Shown piece after piece: positions 17,166 through 25,790 of a stretch of 55,216 nucleotides of DNA. A model generated the notes under the pieces. The model searched no databases. It was not told the DNA's origin and worked only from the letters and a program-made list of their open reading frames with translations. Source of the DNA: Acidobacteriota bacterium (lineage in GTDB: Bacteria; Acidobacteriota; Terriglobia; Bryobacterales; Bryobacteraceae). A program made the position numbers and the translations under genes. Positions within the stretch are counted from its first letter, which is position 1, and the number at the start of each line of letters is the position of its first letter. The stretch lies in the NCBI GenBank assembly GCA_016213725.1, contig JACQZS010000148.1, positions 1-55,216 on the forward strand. The letters are read 5' to 3'.

Positions 17166-18608
17166 TCAGGCCGCGAAGTTCTGCTCGAATACCGCCACCA
17201 GGCCTGCGGCGCCTGCGGACTTGGCCACATACTCGTGGGCAACACCACCCAGTTGCGTTCGCGTCTCAGCTTCCGTCTTCGCGCTCCACGCGATCACGCG
17301 CAAACCGGCGCGCAGCCTGGGCAGCCGCGCCATCAGCCGTGTGTCGGCGCACTCCGGGTCTACCACCACGGCATCCAGCACCTGGCCGATCTGGTCGATC
17401 ACTTCCAGTGCTTCCCCGCTCGATGCCGCCTCGAACACCACATACCCGGCCTGTCTCAATTGCCGGTGCGCAGCTCGCCGCGATTCCTCCACGCAGTCCA
17501 GCACGACAATGGTGGCAGACCGCACCGGACGCTCCGGCGCAGTTGCCGCCTCCACGGCGGGAAACGCCAGCCGGAAAATGGTGCTCTCGCCACTCTCCCA
17601 CTGGATGTCCCCCCCGTGCGCCTGTACGATTGCCTGCACCGCCGCCAGCCCCAGTCCGCGGCTCGCCTCTTTCGTCGAAAAGAACGGGTCGAAGATGCGT
17701 TCCCGCAGCTCCTCCGGGATTCCCGGCCCCGAATCTTCCACTTCCAGCACCACCTGGCCGTCGCGGGAGTACGTCCGGATGGTCACCTTCCCGCCCCCCT
17801 CGCTCAACGCCTCGCTCGCGTTGATCACCAGCGCCACGGCCCCTTGCCTCCATCGCGCCGCATCGCCAGTCACCGGCGGCAGTCCGTCATCCAATTCATA
17901 CGCCAGCCGGCAGTTCCGGAAGACGGCCACCCGCAGCAACTCTTTCAAGTTCTCGATTAAGGCCGACATGTCCGTCGGCGCCAGCACCGGCGTGATGAAC
18001 CTGGCGCGCGCAAACAACTGGATCTGTGCCGTCAGCCCTGAAGCCTTCACCGCTGCCGTCCGGATGTGATCCAGGCAGCGCTTCGTCGCCGGATCGAGCG
18101 CCGTTGAAAACAGCGCCAGCTCCGCATTCCCCTGGATCGCCGCCAGCAGGTTGTTGTAGTCGTGCGATGCCTTGCCCACCAGTCCCGCCAGGATGTCCTG
18201 CGCCGAGGTCCGCACCAGCCTATGATCCAATTGCGTTCCGATCCACTTTAATCCCGGCCAGTTCGCTCCGCGCGCCAGAATCTGCAACCGCAGCGCCAGT
18301 TCGGGCGTCTGGCATGGGTAGGGAAGGTAATCATCTGCGCCCGCATCGAGCACCGCCTGAATCTTCTCCCGCTCCGCCAGCGGCCCGCACGCCAGAATTG
18401 GCAGCGGCTGATCCAGGGCTTGCCGCACCGCCTCCACCAAAGCCACAGACCGTACCCACTCTTCCTCCATCAACACCAGCACAACATGTTGATTCTGTGT
18501 GGGCCGCGCGGGGTCGTGGGTCGTTTCCACGAGGCATCCCGCCGCTTGCAGATCTCGCTGCAAACGGTCATCTGCCGCACCTCCGGACTGCACCAGCAGA
18601 ACGTTCAT
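17166..18608 (-). CDS. hybrid histidine kinase with degenerate N-terminal and C-terminal receiver domains
   Basis: This 480-residue soluble protein starts at ATG 18608 with GGGAAG six bases upstream. Residues 1-115 look like a receiver domain, but the phospho-acceptor position after strand 3 (HVVLVLMEEEW) has no Asp, so it is probably a pseudo-receiver. Residues 135-370 form a kinase core: H-box KASHDYNNLLAAI (His149), a VINASEAL N-box, EDSGPGIPEE, FDPFFSTK and RGLGLAAVQAI. The last 115 residues are a second receiver-like domain (start TIVVLDCVEESRR) with a plausible phospho-Asp in VVVDPEC. A kinase with a C-terminal receiver usually feeds a phosphorelay. The partner is not in the window. Confidence 0.85.
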   Translation of the reverse strand: MNVLLVQSGGAADDRLQRDLQAAGCLVETTHDPARPTQNQHVVLVLMEEEWVRSVALVEAVRQALDQPLPILACGPLAEREKIQAVLDAGADDYLPYPCQTPELALRLQILARGANWPGLKWIGTQLDHRLVRTSAQDILAGLVGKASHDYNNLLAAIQGNAELALFSTALDPATKRCLDHIRTAAVKASGLTAQIQLFARARFITPVLAPTDMSALIENLKELLRVAVFRNCRLAYELDDGLPPVTGDAARWRQGAVALVINASEALSEGGGKVTIRTYSRDGQVVLEVEDSGPGIPEELRERIFDPFFSTKEASRGLGLAAVQAIVQAHGGDIQWESGESTIFRLAFPAVEAATAPERPVRSATIVVLDCVEESRRAAHRQLRQAGYVVFEAASSGEALEVIDQIGQVLDAVVVDPECADTRLMARLPRLRAGLRVIAWSAKTEAETRTQLGGVAHEYVAKSAGAAGLVAVFEQNFAA

Positions 18609-18688
18609 TCGCGCTTCCCAGTAATCTTGACGGAAGCTGCACGCAAGGCTGCTCCCTGCCTCAGCAGTGTACACTACTGAATCCCCTA

Positions 18689-19555
18689 ATGCGCCGCTAC
18701 TTTCTCGCCCGGTTGTCCATCCTGCTCCTTGCAGCCTCCGCTGCACTGGCCCAGAAACCCCCCACGGCCCTCTCTATTGTGCGCCAAAGCATTGAAAAAG
18801 ATCGCTTTAATTTCTCACGCGCCAAGGACTACACCTATGTTCAGCGCAACGAAAGCCGCGAACTGAACGCCCAGGGCAAAGTCACTAAGGTCGAGTCAAC
18901 CACCTTCGACGTCATCATGCTCGGCGGCCGCACCTACCGCCGCCAGATCGCCGCCGACGACCAGCCCCTGCCCTCCGGCAAAGCCCGCAAAGCCCAGGAG
19001 GGCTTCGACCGCGAAGTGGAGAAACGCTCCCGCGAGAGCGACCACGAAAAGAAGAAACGCGCTGCCGATGAAGAAAAATCGCGCCAGGAGAGCCGCGCTT
19101 TCCTTGCAGAGATCCCGGAGGCGTTCCTCTTCACTCTCGCCGGTGAGGAGCGCGTGGATGGCCACCTCGCCTGGGTGATCGACGCCGTCCCCAAGCCCGG
19201 CTGGAAAGGCAAGGTGAAGCGTTCTGAACTGCTCTCCAAGTTCAAGGGGCGGTTGTGGATCGACCAGCGTGAATACCAGTGGGTGAAGGTGGACGCCACC
19301 ACCATCGCCCCGGTCTCCTTCGGCTGGGTCCTCGCCAAGCTGCAACCCGGCGCCAGGCTCAGCTTTGAGCAGAAACGATTCAACGACGAAGTCTGGCTCC
19401 CGGTGCGCGCTTTCACGCGGGTGGATGCCCGCCTGGCACTGTTTAAGAACGTACGCGCGGAAATGGACGTGGCCTGGAAGGACTACCGCAAGTTCCAGGC
19501 TGACTCCCGAGTGCTCAACGCCGAAGAGGTGCCTTCAGGCAAGGTGGAACACTGA
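18689..19555 (+). CDS. secreted hypothetical protein with charged helical insert
   Basis: This 288-residue protein has a strong signal peptide (about 1-21, ending ALAQ). The mature protein begins with IVRQSIEKD and contains a highly charged helical stretch rich in Lys, Glu, Arg and Asp (about residues 95-140). It then has beta strands of a kind seen in LolA-like or outer-membrane lipoprotein-sorting folds (GRLWIDQREYQWVKVDA; RLSFEQKRFNDEVWLPV). This resembles acidobacterial secreted proteins annotated only as hypothetical. The start ATG 18689 lacks a clear ribosome-binding site. It is divergent from the hybrid kinase gene. Confidence 0.65.
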   Translation: MRRYFLARLSILLLAASAALAQKPPTALSIVRQSIEKDRFNFSRAKDYTYVQRNESRELNAQGKVTKVESTTFDVIMLGGRTYRRQIAADDQPLPSGKARKAQEGFDREVEKRSRESDHEKKKRAADEEKSRQESRAFLAEIPEAFLFTLAGEERVDGHLAWVIDAVPKPGWKGKVKRSELLSKFKGRLWIDQREYQWVKVDATTIAPVSFGWVLAKLQPGARLSFEQKRFNDEVWLPVRAFTRVDARLALFKNVRAEMDVAWKDYRKFQADSRVLNAEEVPSGKVEH

Positions 19556-19618
19556 GCCGATCTAAGGCTTTTCCGCAGTTTTACCCTCAGTAACTTAATT
19601 CAGCCCTAAGGTTCCAGC

Positions 19619-20863
19619 GTGTTTCCGCCGATCAATGGCGAAGTGAGAACTGCACCATGCAGTTCTACTAGTCGCACCATGGCACGCGAACCACAAAGCG
19701 CCCCCGGCCGTCTGACGACAATCGTCGCCGGCTGGCAGGCCCGCCGGATTGAGGATCCGGTCGCGCGCCTCCACTTCCTGCGCCATAGCCTGGGAGACCG
19801 CCGCGTTTGGGACGTCCCGCGCCTTGCTCGGCAGGAATGGAAGCGCCGTAAGATCGTGTGGGCCGCCGCCGGCTGCGGTTTGCTCCTCCTGCCCGCCGGC
19901 GCCTGGAAGGGCAATGGCGTGCTTTGGGATCGCGCTCCCGTTCTCACCGCGCAGGCCAGTGAACGGGACGCCAATTACATCCCGAGTGTCTGGCTGGTCG
20001 AACAAGGTACGGAGCGCGAAGAGTACTCCAACGGCCTGCGCATCGAGCGGCGCTACGAAACCAGCCTCACGCCCCGCGAGTATGTCGTCTTCCAGCGCGG
20101 GCGCGAAGATCGCGGCGCCTCTGCCGCCCGGACCGCTCCGGCCGGCATCGTATTCCACTCCACCGAAAGCGCCCAGACCGAATTCCAGCCCGATCAGACC
20201 CGCCGCATGCGCATCATCGGCACCGCGCTGCTGGAGTTCGTCCGCCAGGAACACGCCTATCACTACGTGGTGGATCGCTTCGGGCGGGTCTGGCGCATCG
20301 TCCGCGAGAGCGATATCGCCAATCATGCCGGCCACTCCGTCTGGGCCGACCGCGACACCACTTACCTCAACCTCAACCGCAGCTTCCTCGGCATCTCCGT
20401 CGAGGCGTTGACTGATCCCAGCGCCGGCCAGTCTCAGGTGACACCCGCCCAGGTTCATGCCCTCCGCGTCCTCACCGAGATGCTGCGCTCCAAGTACCGG
20501 ATCTCCGCTCAGAACTGCGTCACCCACGCCCAAGTGTCCGTCAACCCCGGCAATATGCAGGCCGGCTACCACTACGATTGGGCCGTCGGTTTCCCCTACG
20601 CGCAGGTGGGCCTGCCCGATAACTATGCGGCCGCCCTGCCCAGCATCTGGCTGTTCGGATTTAGCTACGACCCGTCCCTCGTGAAAGTGACGGGAGAACC
20701 ATTTTGGAGAGGGCTCGTGCTCGGCGAAGAGCAGTTGCGGCAGAACGCGACCGCCCATGGCCTCAGCCTGGAAGCCTACCGGGGCCTGCTGGAGAAACGT
20801 TACCGGCAGATCCTGTCCACCCTATCGGCAAACAACGTGAAGGCAAAGGAGAGAGAAGGATGA
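19619..20863 (+). CDS. membrane-anchored amidase_2/PGRP-fold protein
   Basis: This 414-residue protein from GTG 19619 (TAAGG upstream) could alternatively start at ATG 19679. A single membrane segment lies near residues 79-96, leaving a large domain probably outside the cytoplasm. The domain at about 172-325 resembles N-acetylmuramoyl-L-alanine amidases of the AmpD/T7 lysozyme fold: first zinc His180 (GIVFHSTES), YHYVVDRFGRVWRI with the catalytic-type Tyr215, ANHAGHS, and second zinc His303 (NCVTHAQVSVNPG). The third ligand, Asp or Cys in known enzymes, is not evident at the expected place, so activity is uncertain. It overlaps the actin-like ATPase gene by four bases (ATGA). Confidence 0.8.
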   Translation: MFPPINGEVRTAPCSSTSRTMAREPQSAPGRLTTIVAGWQARRIEDPVARLHFLRHSLGDRRVWDVPRLARQEWKRRKIVWAAAGCGLLLLPAGAWKGNGVLWDRAPVLTAQASERDANYIPSVWLVEQGTEREEYSNGLRIERRYETSLTPREYVVFQRGREDRGASAARTAPAGIVFHSTESAQTEFQPDQTRRMRIIGTALLEFVRQEHAYHYVVDRFGRVWRIVRESDIANHAGHSVWADRDTTYLNLNRSFLGISVEALTDPSAGQSQVTPAQVHALRVLTEMLRSKYRISAQNCVTHAQVSVNPGNMQAGYHYDWAVGFPYAQVGLPDNYAAALPSIWLFGFSYDPSLVKVTGEPFWRGLVLGEEQLRQNATAHGLSLEAYRGLLEKRYRQILSTLSANNVKAKEREG

Positions 20864-21867
20864 CGACCGAAAAGAAACTCGCGGAAGTGGTCGGCTTGGA
20901 CGTTGGCACCAGCCGCATTGTCGGTGCGGTAAAGCGTGGGTCGGAGGAGGCGATCGTCGAGTCACAGCTCAACGCATTCGTCTCTCTGCCGCACACGAAA
21001 CTCACTGGCCAGAGCCTTGTACGCGAAGGCATTCCCCACCGCCTCAGCGGCGACCAGATCGTCGTCTTCGGCAATGAGAGCGCCCGCATGGCGGATCTGC
21101 TCGGCCGCGAGATCCGCCGCCCCATGACGCGCGGCATCCTGAACTCGCAGGAGGCCGACAGCCATCATCAGATCCAGGAGATCATCCGGACCGTGCTCGG
21201 CGAGAACACATCTCCGGATGCGAAGGTCTGCTTCTCCGTTCCGGCGCCGCCCCTCGGTGGAGAAGACAGCCTCACCTACCACGAAGCGACTCTTCGCCAG
21301 ATTCTCGAGCAACTGGGCTTCTCCGACATCCGCGCCGTCAACGAAGGCGTCGCCGTCATCTACAGCGAACTCGAAGAGTCCAACTTTACCGGTATCGGCG
21401 TGAGTTGCGGCGGCGGCCTCTGCAACGTTGCCGTGGCCTATATGTCCGTCCCTATCCTCACGTTCAGCGTCGCCAAGGGCGGTGATTTCATCGACTCCGG
21501 CGCCGCCAGCGTCACCGGCGAACTCATCAACCGCGTTCGCCTGGTCAAGGAAGAGTCCTTCCACTTCAACGGCCACTTCTCCGACAAGGTCCAGCAGGCT
21601 CTCACCGTCTACTACGACGATATGATCGCTGCCATTGTCCAGGGCCTGCGGGACTCCCTGGGCACCACCCGCAGCGTCCCCAAGTTCGGACGCGCCCTCC
21701 CGCTGGTGCTCAGCGGCGGCGGTGTTCTGCCCGAAGGATTCCGCGACCGCTTCGAGAAAGCCCTCAATTCGGTCAACTTGCCCATCGAGATCTCCGAAGT
21801 CCGTCTTGCCCGTCAGCCGCTGGAGGCCACCGCTCGCGGTGCGCTGATGGCGGCCTTGAGCGAATAG
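20860..21867 (+). CDS. actin-like ATPase (ASKHA superfamily), uncharacterised
   Basis: This 335-residue protein starts at ATG 20860 with AGGAGAGAAGG just upstream. It carries actin/Hsp70/FtsA nucleotide-site motifs: phosphate-1 VVGLDVGTSRIVGA (residues 9-22), phosphate-2-like GIGVSCGGGLCNVAVAY, and an adenosine-type LVLSGGGVLPEG near residue 285. It lacks an obvious membrane helix and is shorter than FtsA. It could be MamK/ParM/MreB-like and form filaments, or be a PilM/EutJ-like scaffold. Its start overlaps the stop of the amidase-fold gene, so the two are translated together. A strong terminator follows. This is not MreB itself (sequence and length differ), and I do not recognise a named subfamily. 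Confidence 0.75.
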   Translation: MTTEKKLAEVVGLDVGTSRIVGAVKRGSEEAIVESQLNAFVSLPHTKLTGQSLVREGIPHRLSGDQIVVFGNESARMADLLGREIRRPMTRGILNSQEADSHHQIQEIIRTVLGENTSPDAKVCFSVPAPPLGGEDSLTYHEATLRQILEQLGFSDIRAVNEGVAVIYSELEESNFTGIGVSCGGGLCNVAVAYMSVPILTFSVAKGGDFIDSGAASVTGELINRVRLVKEESFHFNGHFSDKVQQALTVYYDDMIAAIVQGLRDSLGTTRSVPKFGRALPLVLSGGGVLPEGFRDRFEKALNSVNLPIEISEVRLARQPLEATARGALMAALSE

Positions 21868-21923
21868 CTCTTTCAACCATTAGTTTCTTCAAAGGGAGCG
21901 TTCCTTCTTCGCTCACTGAATGA

Positions 21924-21955
21924 GCGGGCAGCCTCGCCAGGCTGCCCGCCTTTTT
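21924..21955 (+). terminator. rho-independent terminator after the actin-like gene
   Basis: A perfect 10-bp stem (GCGGGCAGCC at 21924-21933 and its complement at 21940-21949) with a 6-base loop is followed by CTTTTT. It lies 57 bases after the actin-like gene's stop and should end that transcript. On the minus strand no T-run follows the hairpin, so it is probably one-directional. Confidence 0.9.
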
Positions 21956-23936
21956 ATTCTTCGTCGAAGAATTTCTCCACGTCTCCCAGTTCAGTCGTGA
22001 AACGGTACGAAGGTAGCGAATCGAAAAACACCTGCCCGTAGCGGCTGCGCGTGATCCGGTTGTCCAGCAGCACCAACACCCCGCGGTCTGTCTTCGACCG
22101 GATCAGCCGCCCGAATCCCTGCTTCAAGGCGATGGCCGCCTGTGGCACCTGGTAGTCGTAAAACGCATTTCCGTTCGCCACTTTGATCGCCCGAATCCGT
22201 GCGTCCACCACGGGATCCGAAGGCACTGCAAACGGCAGCTTGTCGATGATCACGCAGGACAACTGGTCCCCCTGGACGTCCACGCCCTGCCAGAACGACG
22301 AGGTGGCAAAGAGTACGCAATGCGGCGTCGTCCGAAACTCCTCCAATAAAACCCTCTGAGGCGCCGTTCCCTGCATCAGCACCGGGTAGTCCAAGTCCCC
22401 TTCAACCTGGTCGTGGATCAGCCGCATCTGCTGGTAGCTGGTGAACAGCACAAACGCCCGCCCCCGGCTGTGCTTCAAAATCTCCCGCACCTCATCCGCC
22501 GCCCGCGCCGCGTAGTCCGGGTGCCGCACGTCCGGCAGGTGGTGCGGTACATACAGTAGAGCCTGCGATTCGTAGTCGAAGTGCGAAGGGACAATCAGCT
22601 CCCGCGCATTCTCCAGTCCCAGCCGCTGCTTGAAGAAGTCGAACTTCTCTTCCACCGCCAGCGTCGCGCTCGTCAGCACCACGCTCGGGATCTCGTCGAA
22701 CACCTTCTCCTTCAAGAGCGCCGAGACATCGATCGGCGTGGCCTGCAGGTACACGCCCCGCCCCCGCCTCTCCACCCAATACACATACCCGGGCGTTTCG
22801 CCCTCCAGAAACTGCCGTAGCGTTTCCCGGTGCGACACCGCCCTGCGATGCAGCGGAATCAACTCGTCCGGAGCGTCCTTCACCAGCGACAGGTGCGCGG
22901 CCAGGAGTTCCAGCACGGAAGCGAAATCTTTGTAGGTGTCCTGGTGCCGGTGCAGAAACGCCTGTCGCTCCTGAAATCCGCTCCGTCCCTCGTGCTGCGG
23001 AAACAGCTGGAAAAAGCGGTCCGCGTAGTCCACCAGCAGCAACAGCATCTCCTCCAGGTCGCGGGTCAGCATCTCCTTGCGCCGCGCCAGCGCCAGAATG
23101 TCCCGCCGCAGGTCCTCAATCTGGTTCGATGAGATCGAGAGCCCGAAGTACTGTCCCGCCACATCCTCCAGTTCGTGCGCCTCGTCGAAGATCACCGCGG
23201 CGTAGTCCGGCAGAATGGATGCCTGCGCCTCGCCTCGCACCGCCAGGTCGGCGAAAAATAGGTGGTGGTTCACCACGATGATGTCGCTTTCCAGCGCGCG
23301 CCGGTGCATCTCCGTGATGAAGCAGCGGTCGAAAGACGGGCACTTCTGTCCACTGCACAGCTCGCCCCGGGCATCGATTTTGGCCCACGCCGTCGAGTTG
23401 TCCGCCAGCCCGGTAATCGAGGCCCTGTCCCCCATTTCCGTGCCCTTCTCCCACTCGCGGATGATCGAAAAATCGCTCACCTCTTCCAGCCCGCTCAGAA
23501 TGGGCTCGCGCTCGGCGTCGTAGATCTTCTGCCGGCACGCATAGTTGCTGCGCCCCTTCATGTAGCAGGCCCGGATTCCCTCGGGAAAGAACCGCTCCAG
23601 AAACGGGATGTCCTTGAAGAACAACTGCTCCTGCAGGTTCTTCGTGCCGGTCGAAACCACCACCCGGTTGCCCGACAGGATGGCCGGAATCAAGTACGCC
23701 AGGGTCTTGCCCGTGCCCGTCCCCGCTTCCACAATCTGGTGCCGCCGCTCCGCCAGCGCCTCTTCAATGGCCAGCGCCATGTCCAACTGCCCCCGCCGGA
23801 ACTCGTAGTTCGGATGCGCTTCCGCCAGCAACCCGTCGCGCCCGAAGAACCGCCTTACTGTGAACGCGCGTGCCAACTCCGCACCCCTTCCCGGCCACAC
23901 TCCGGTCCCCGGCCGCAATCCGGCCCCATTCGCCAA
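21954..23936 (-). CDS. DinG/XPD-like ATP-dependent DNA helicase with Fe-S cluster
   Basis: This superfamily 2 helicase of about 660 residues has the order expected for DinG/XPD proteins: Walker A EAGTGTGKT (near 70-78), motif Ia STGTKNLQEQL, four cysteines placed to hold an Fe-S cluster (NYACRQ and the C-x5-C-x5-C-type LCSGQKCPSFDRCF), Walker B FDEAHELED, and motif VI QGFGRLIRSKTD. It likely unwinds damaged or structured DNA 5' to 3'. The start is uncertain: TTG 23936 lies just after an in-frame stop, while TTG 23876 has AAGGGG seven bases upstream. It follows the MBL-fold gene by 45 bases on the same strand. Confidence 0.92.
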   Translation of the reverse strand: MANGAGLRPGTGVWPGRGAELARAFTVRRFFGRDGLLAEAHPNYEFRRGQLDMALAIEEALAERRHQIVEAGTGTGKTLAYLIPAILSGNRVVVSTGTKNLQEQLFFKDIPFLERFFPEGIRACYMKGRSNYACRQKIYDAEREPILSGLEEVSDFSIIREWEKGTEMGDRASITGLADNSTAWAKIDARGELCSGQKCPSFDRCFITEMHRRALESDIIVVNHHLFFADLAVRGEAQASILPDYAAVIFDEAHELEDVAGQYFGLSISSNQIEDLRRDILALARRKEMLTRDLEEMLLLLVDYADRFFQLFPQHEGRSGFQERQAFLHRHQDTYKDFASVLELLAAHLSLVKDAPDELIPLHRRAVSHRETLRQFLEGETPGYVYWVERRGRGVYLQATPIDVSALLKEKVFDEIPSVVLTSATLAVEEKFDFFKQRLGLENARELIVPSHFDYESQALLYVPHHLPDVRHPDYAARAADEVREILKHSRGRAFVLFTSYQQMRLIHDQVEGDLDYPVLMQGTAPQRVLLEEFRTTPHCVLFATSSFWQGVDVQGDQLSCVIIDKLPFAVPSDPVVDARIRAIKVANGNAFYDYQVPQAAIALKQGFGRLIRSKTDRGVLVLLDNRITRSRYGQVFFDSLPSYRFTTELGDVEKFFDEE

Positions 23937-23981
23937 TTCACAATTTCATTTTCCTCTAAATCAATGCCTCGCCATCCGCGC

Positions 23982-24992
23982 CTACGGCTTGTAGCTCTTC
24001 CTGGCTCCGTTCCGCTGGTTCGTCACTTCGATGGTCCTGTCCTTCTGGGCCGTCACTTCGAGCCCGAATCCCTGGCACTTCTCTTCCGGATTGGCGATCC
24101 GCTCCGCAGCCACATTGGCCTTTTCCCCGCCTGCCACCGAATAGTGCAGCTGCCACAAGTCTTCCAGGCCCGGGGAACTCGATACCACCTGCCACGCCGC
24201 CGGCGAGCCGCCCTTCTTCGCTCCATTGTTCATCACCGCTACCCGCGGCTTCAGGCTGTGCACGATCTGCGGCGCATTGGACTGGTCCAGCCCATGGTGC
24301 GTCGTCAGATACAGGTCCACCGGCCCGATCAGGTTTTCCGGACACGCAATCTCGAGTTCCTTGTTCCAGGTCAGGTCGCCCAGGTCCACAAAACGGAATT
24401 TCCCGTACGTGAGCAGAATCCCGATTGACCTCGCATTCTCTGACGGATCATCCGCCTTCTTCTGCGCCGACGCACACAGCGGGTTCTTCTGGCCGCCGCC
24501 TTTCAGCGCCTTCGGCACCCGCTCCCCGCTGGCCGTTACCACCTCTACCCGGATCCCTTTCAGCGGCAGCACGTCGCCCGGCTTCACCGAAATCCTCTTC
24601 GCCCCGGCCGCCACTACCTTCTGATAAGCCTCCTCCAGCCTGGTCACCGGGGGCGTCTTTTCCAGATTGGCTCCGTGGTCGATCAGGGTGCCCACCGGGA
24701 ACTTCGCAGCCAGTTCCGGTACGCCGCCCACATGGTCCAGGTGATAGTGCGTCACCAGCAGGTAGTCGATCCGTGTCAGCCCAACTTTCTTGGCTGCGGC
24801 GACAATCCGGCTGGAGTCGCGCCCGTCCCGGGTCGGCCAGCCCGCATCGATCAGCAGGGATTCGCCGGCAGGCGTCACCACCAGCGTCGCCTGGCCCCCT
24901 TCCGTGTCGATAAACGTGAAATGCAGCCCCTTCCGCTCCTCGCCCGAGAGTGAAACCGCCACCAGGATCAACATCGTCGCCAAAGTGCGCAT
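23982..24992 (-). CDS. secreted metallo-beta-lactamase-fold hydrolase (ComEC C-domain-like)
   Basis: This 336-residue protein has a signal peptide (about 1-17). The MBL fold shows strand LLIDAGWP, the zinc motif THYHLDHVGG (His82, His84, Asp86, His87), a later aspartate in RFVDLGDL and a final histidine in LTTHHGLD. This arrangement matches ComEC/Rec2-type nuclease domains and related extracellular hydrolases more than true beta-lactamases. The substrate, perhaps nucleic acid or a small ester, is unknown. It lies upstream of the DinG-type helicase on the same strand, and the start ATG 24992 is divergent from the zinc-ribbon membrane protein. Confidence 0.85.
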   Translation of the reverse strand: MRTLATMLILVAVSLSGEERKGLHFTFIDTEGGQATLVVTPAGESLLIDAGWPTRDGRDSSRIVAAAKKVGLTRIDYLLVTHYHLDHVGGVPELAAKFPVGTLIDHGANLEKTPPVTRLEEAYQKVVAAGAKRISVKPGDVLPLKGIRVEVVTASGERVPKALKGGGQKNPLCASAQKKADDPSENARSIGILLTYGKFRFVDLGDLTWNKELEIACPENLIGPVDLYLTTHHGLDQSNAPQIVHSLKPRVAVMNNGAKKGGSPAAWQVVSSSPGLEDLWQLHYSVAGGEKANVAAERIANPEEKCQGFGLEVTAQKDRTIEVTNQRNGARKSYKP

Positions 24993-25059
24993 GGCGGAAT
25001 GCTATCACAGGGAACAACCCTGTCCTGAACGTCGTAGTAAACTACTGAGAAGTAAATCC

Positions 25060-25566
25060 ATGCCTTTCTGCACACAATGCGGTGGCCAGGTCGGCGATCA
25101 CGACCTCTTCTGCCAGGCGTGCGGATCCAGGCAGGGCACCGCCTCGGGTGCCGGCGCCCCTCCGTCTGGCGGATTTCGACCCCATCCGGCTTCCGGCGCG
25201 ACTCACGGGAAGGGTGACTTCCTGTCCACCATGGCCCCTCGCCAGGCGGCTTTCTTCTGCTACATCCCCGTCGTGGGTTGGATCATGTCGATCATCGCCC
25301 TCGCCTCAGAGCGCTTCCGCGAGGATAAGATGGTCCGCTTCCACGCCTTCCAGGGGCTCTACCTCTTCGTCCTGTGGCTCTTTGTCGACTGGGTGTTCGG
25401 CCCGATCACCGCTTATGCGGAGGCCACCCGCGCCGTGGGCAAGCTCCTGAAACTGGCGGTCATGGGAGCCTGGGTGTTCATGCTTGTTAAGACCAAGCAG
25501 GGCGAGGACTTCCACCTCCCCATCCTCGGCGAACTGGCTGATCGCTCTGTCAGCGAGCAGCGCTGA
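25060..25566 (+). CDS. zinc-ribbon membrane protein (DUF4870-like)
   Basis: This 168-residue protein opens with a zinc ribbon (CTQCGG...CQACG; cysteines at 4, 7, 18 and 21), followed by a Gly/Pro/Ala linker. It then has three hydrophobic segments at about residues 65-82, 95-115 and 125-145. The first ends with AFFCYIPVVGWIMS and an RFHAFQGLYLF motif follows; both are typical of DUF4870-type small membrane proteins of unknown function. The ribbon is probably cytoplasmic. The start ATG 25060 is preceded by GAGAAG. It stands alone between a divergent MBL gene and the efflux adaptor. Confidence 0.75.
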   Translation: MPFCTQCGGQVGDHDLFCQACGSRQGTASGAGAPPSGGFRPHPASGATHGKGDFLSTMAPRQAAFFCYIPVVGWIMSIIALASERFREDKMVRFHAFQGLYLFVLWLFVDWVFGPITAYAEATRAVGKLLKLAVMGAWVFMLVKTKQGEDFHLPILGELADRSVSEQR

Positions 25567-25657
25567 CGCCTCCCGCCGCACCTTGCCGGCGCTGCCCCTC
25601 CCAGACCTCCCCATCTGAAACCCCCAAAGATCGCGACGGAATTCGCCGCCGAACGTC

Positions 25658-25663
25658 TATACT
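25658..25663 (+). promoter_or_regulatory. possible -10 element upstream of the efflux adaptor gene
   Basis: TATACT lies in the 224-base gap before the adaptor gene, 127 bases upstream of its GTG. The -35 position (GACGGA, 17 bases away) matches poorly, so this is only a candidate. The gap otherwise holds no gene. Confidence 0.25.
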
Positions 25664-25790
25664 TGTTAGTGGGCGCAAACTTGGCGGCGCGGCAGGACTA
25701 GGCCTGAATGCGCATTTCGCGGTTTCGCGCACAAAAGAGAGAACAAATCCTTGCTTGTCGGCGTCTTAGTCAAAGAGGAGCAGCACAGCG

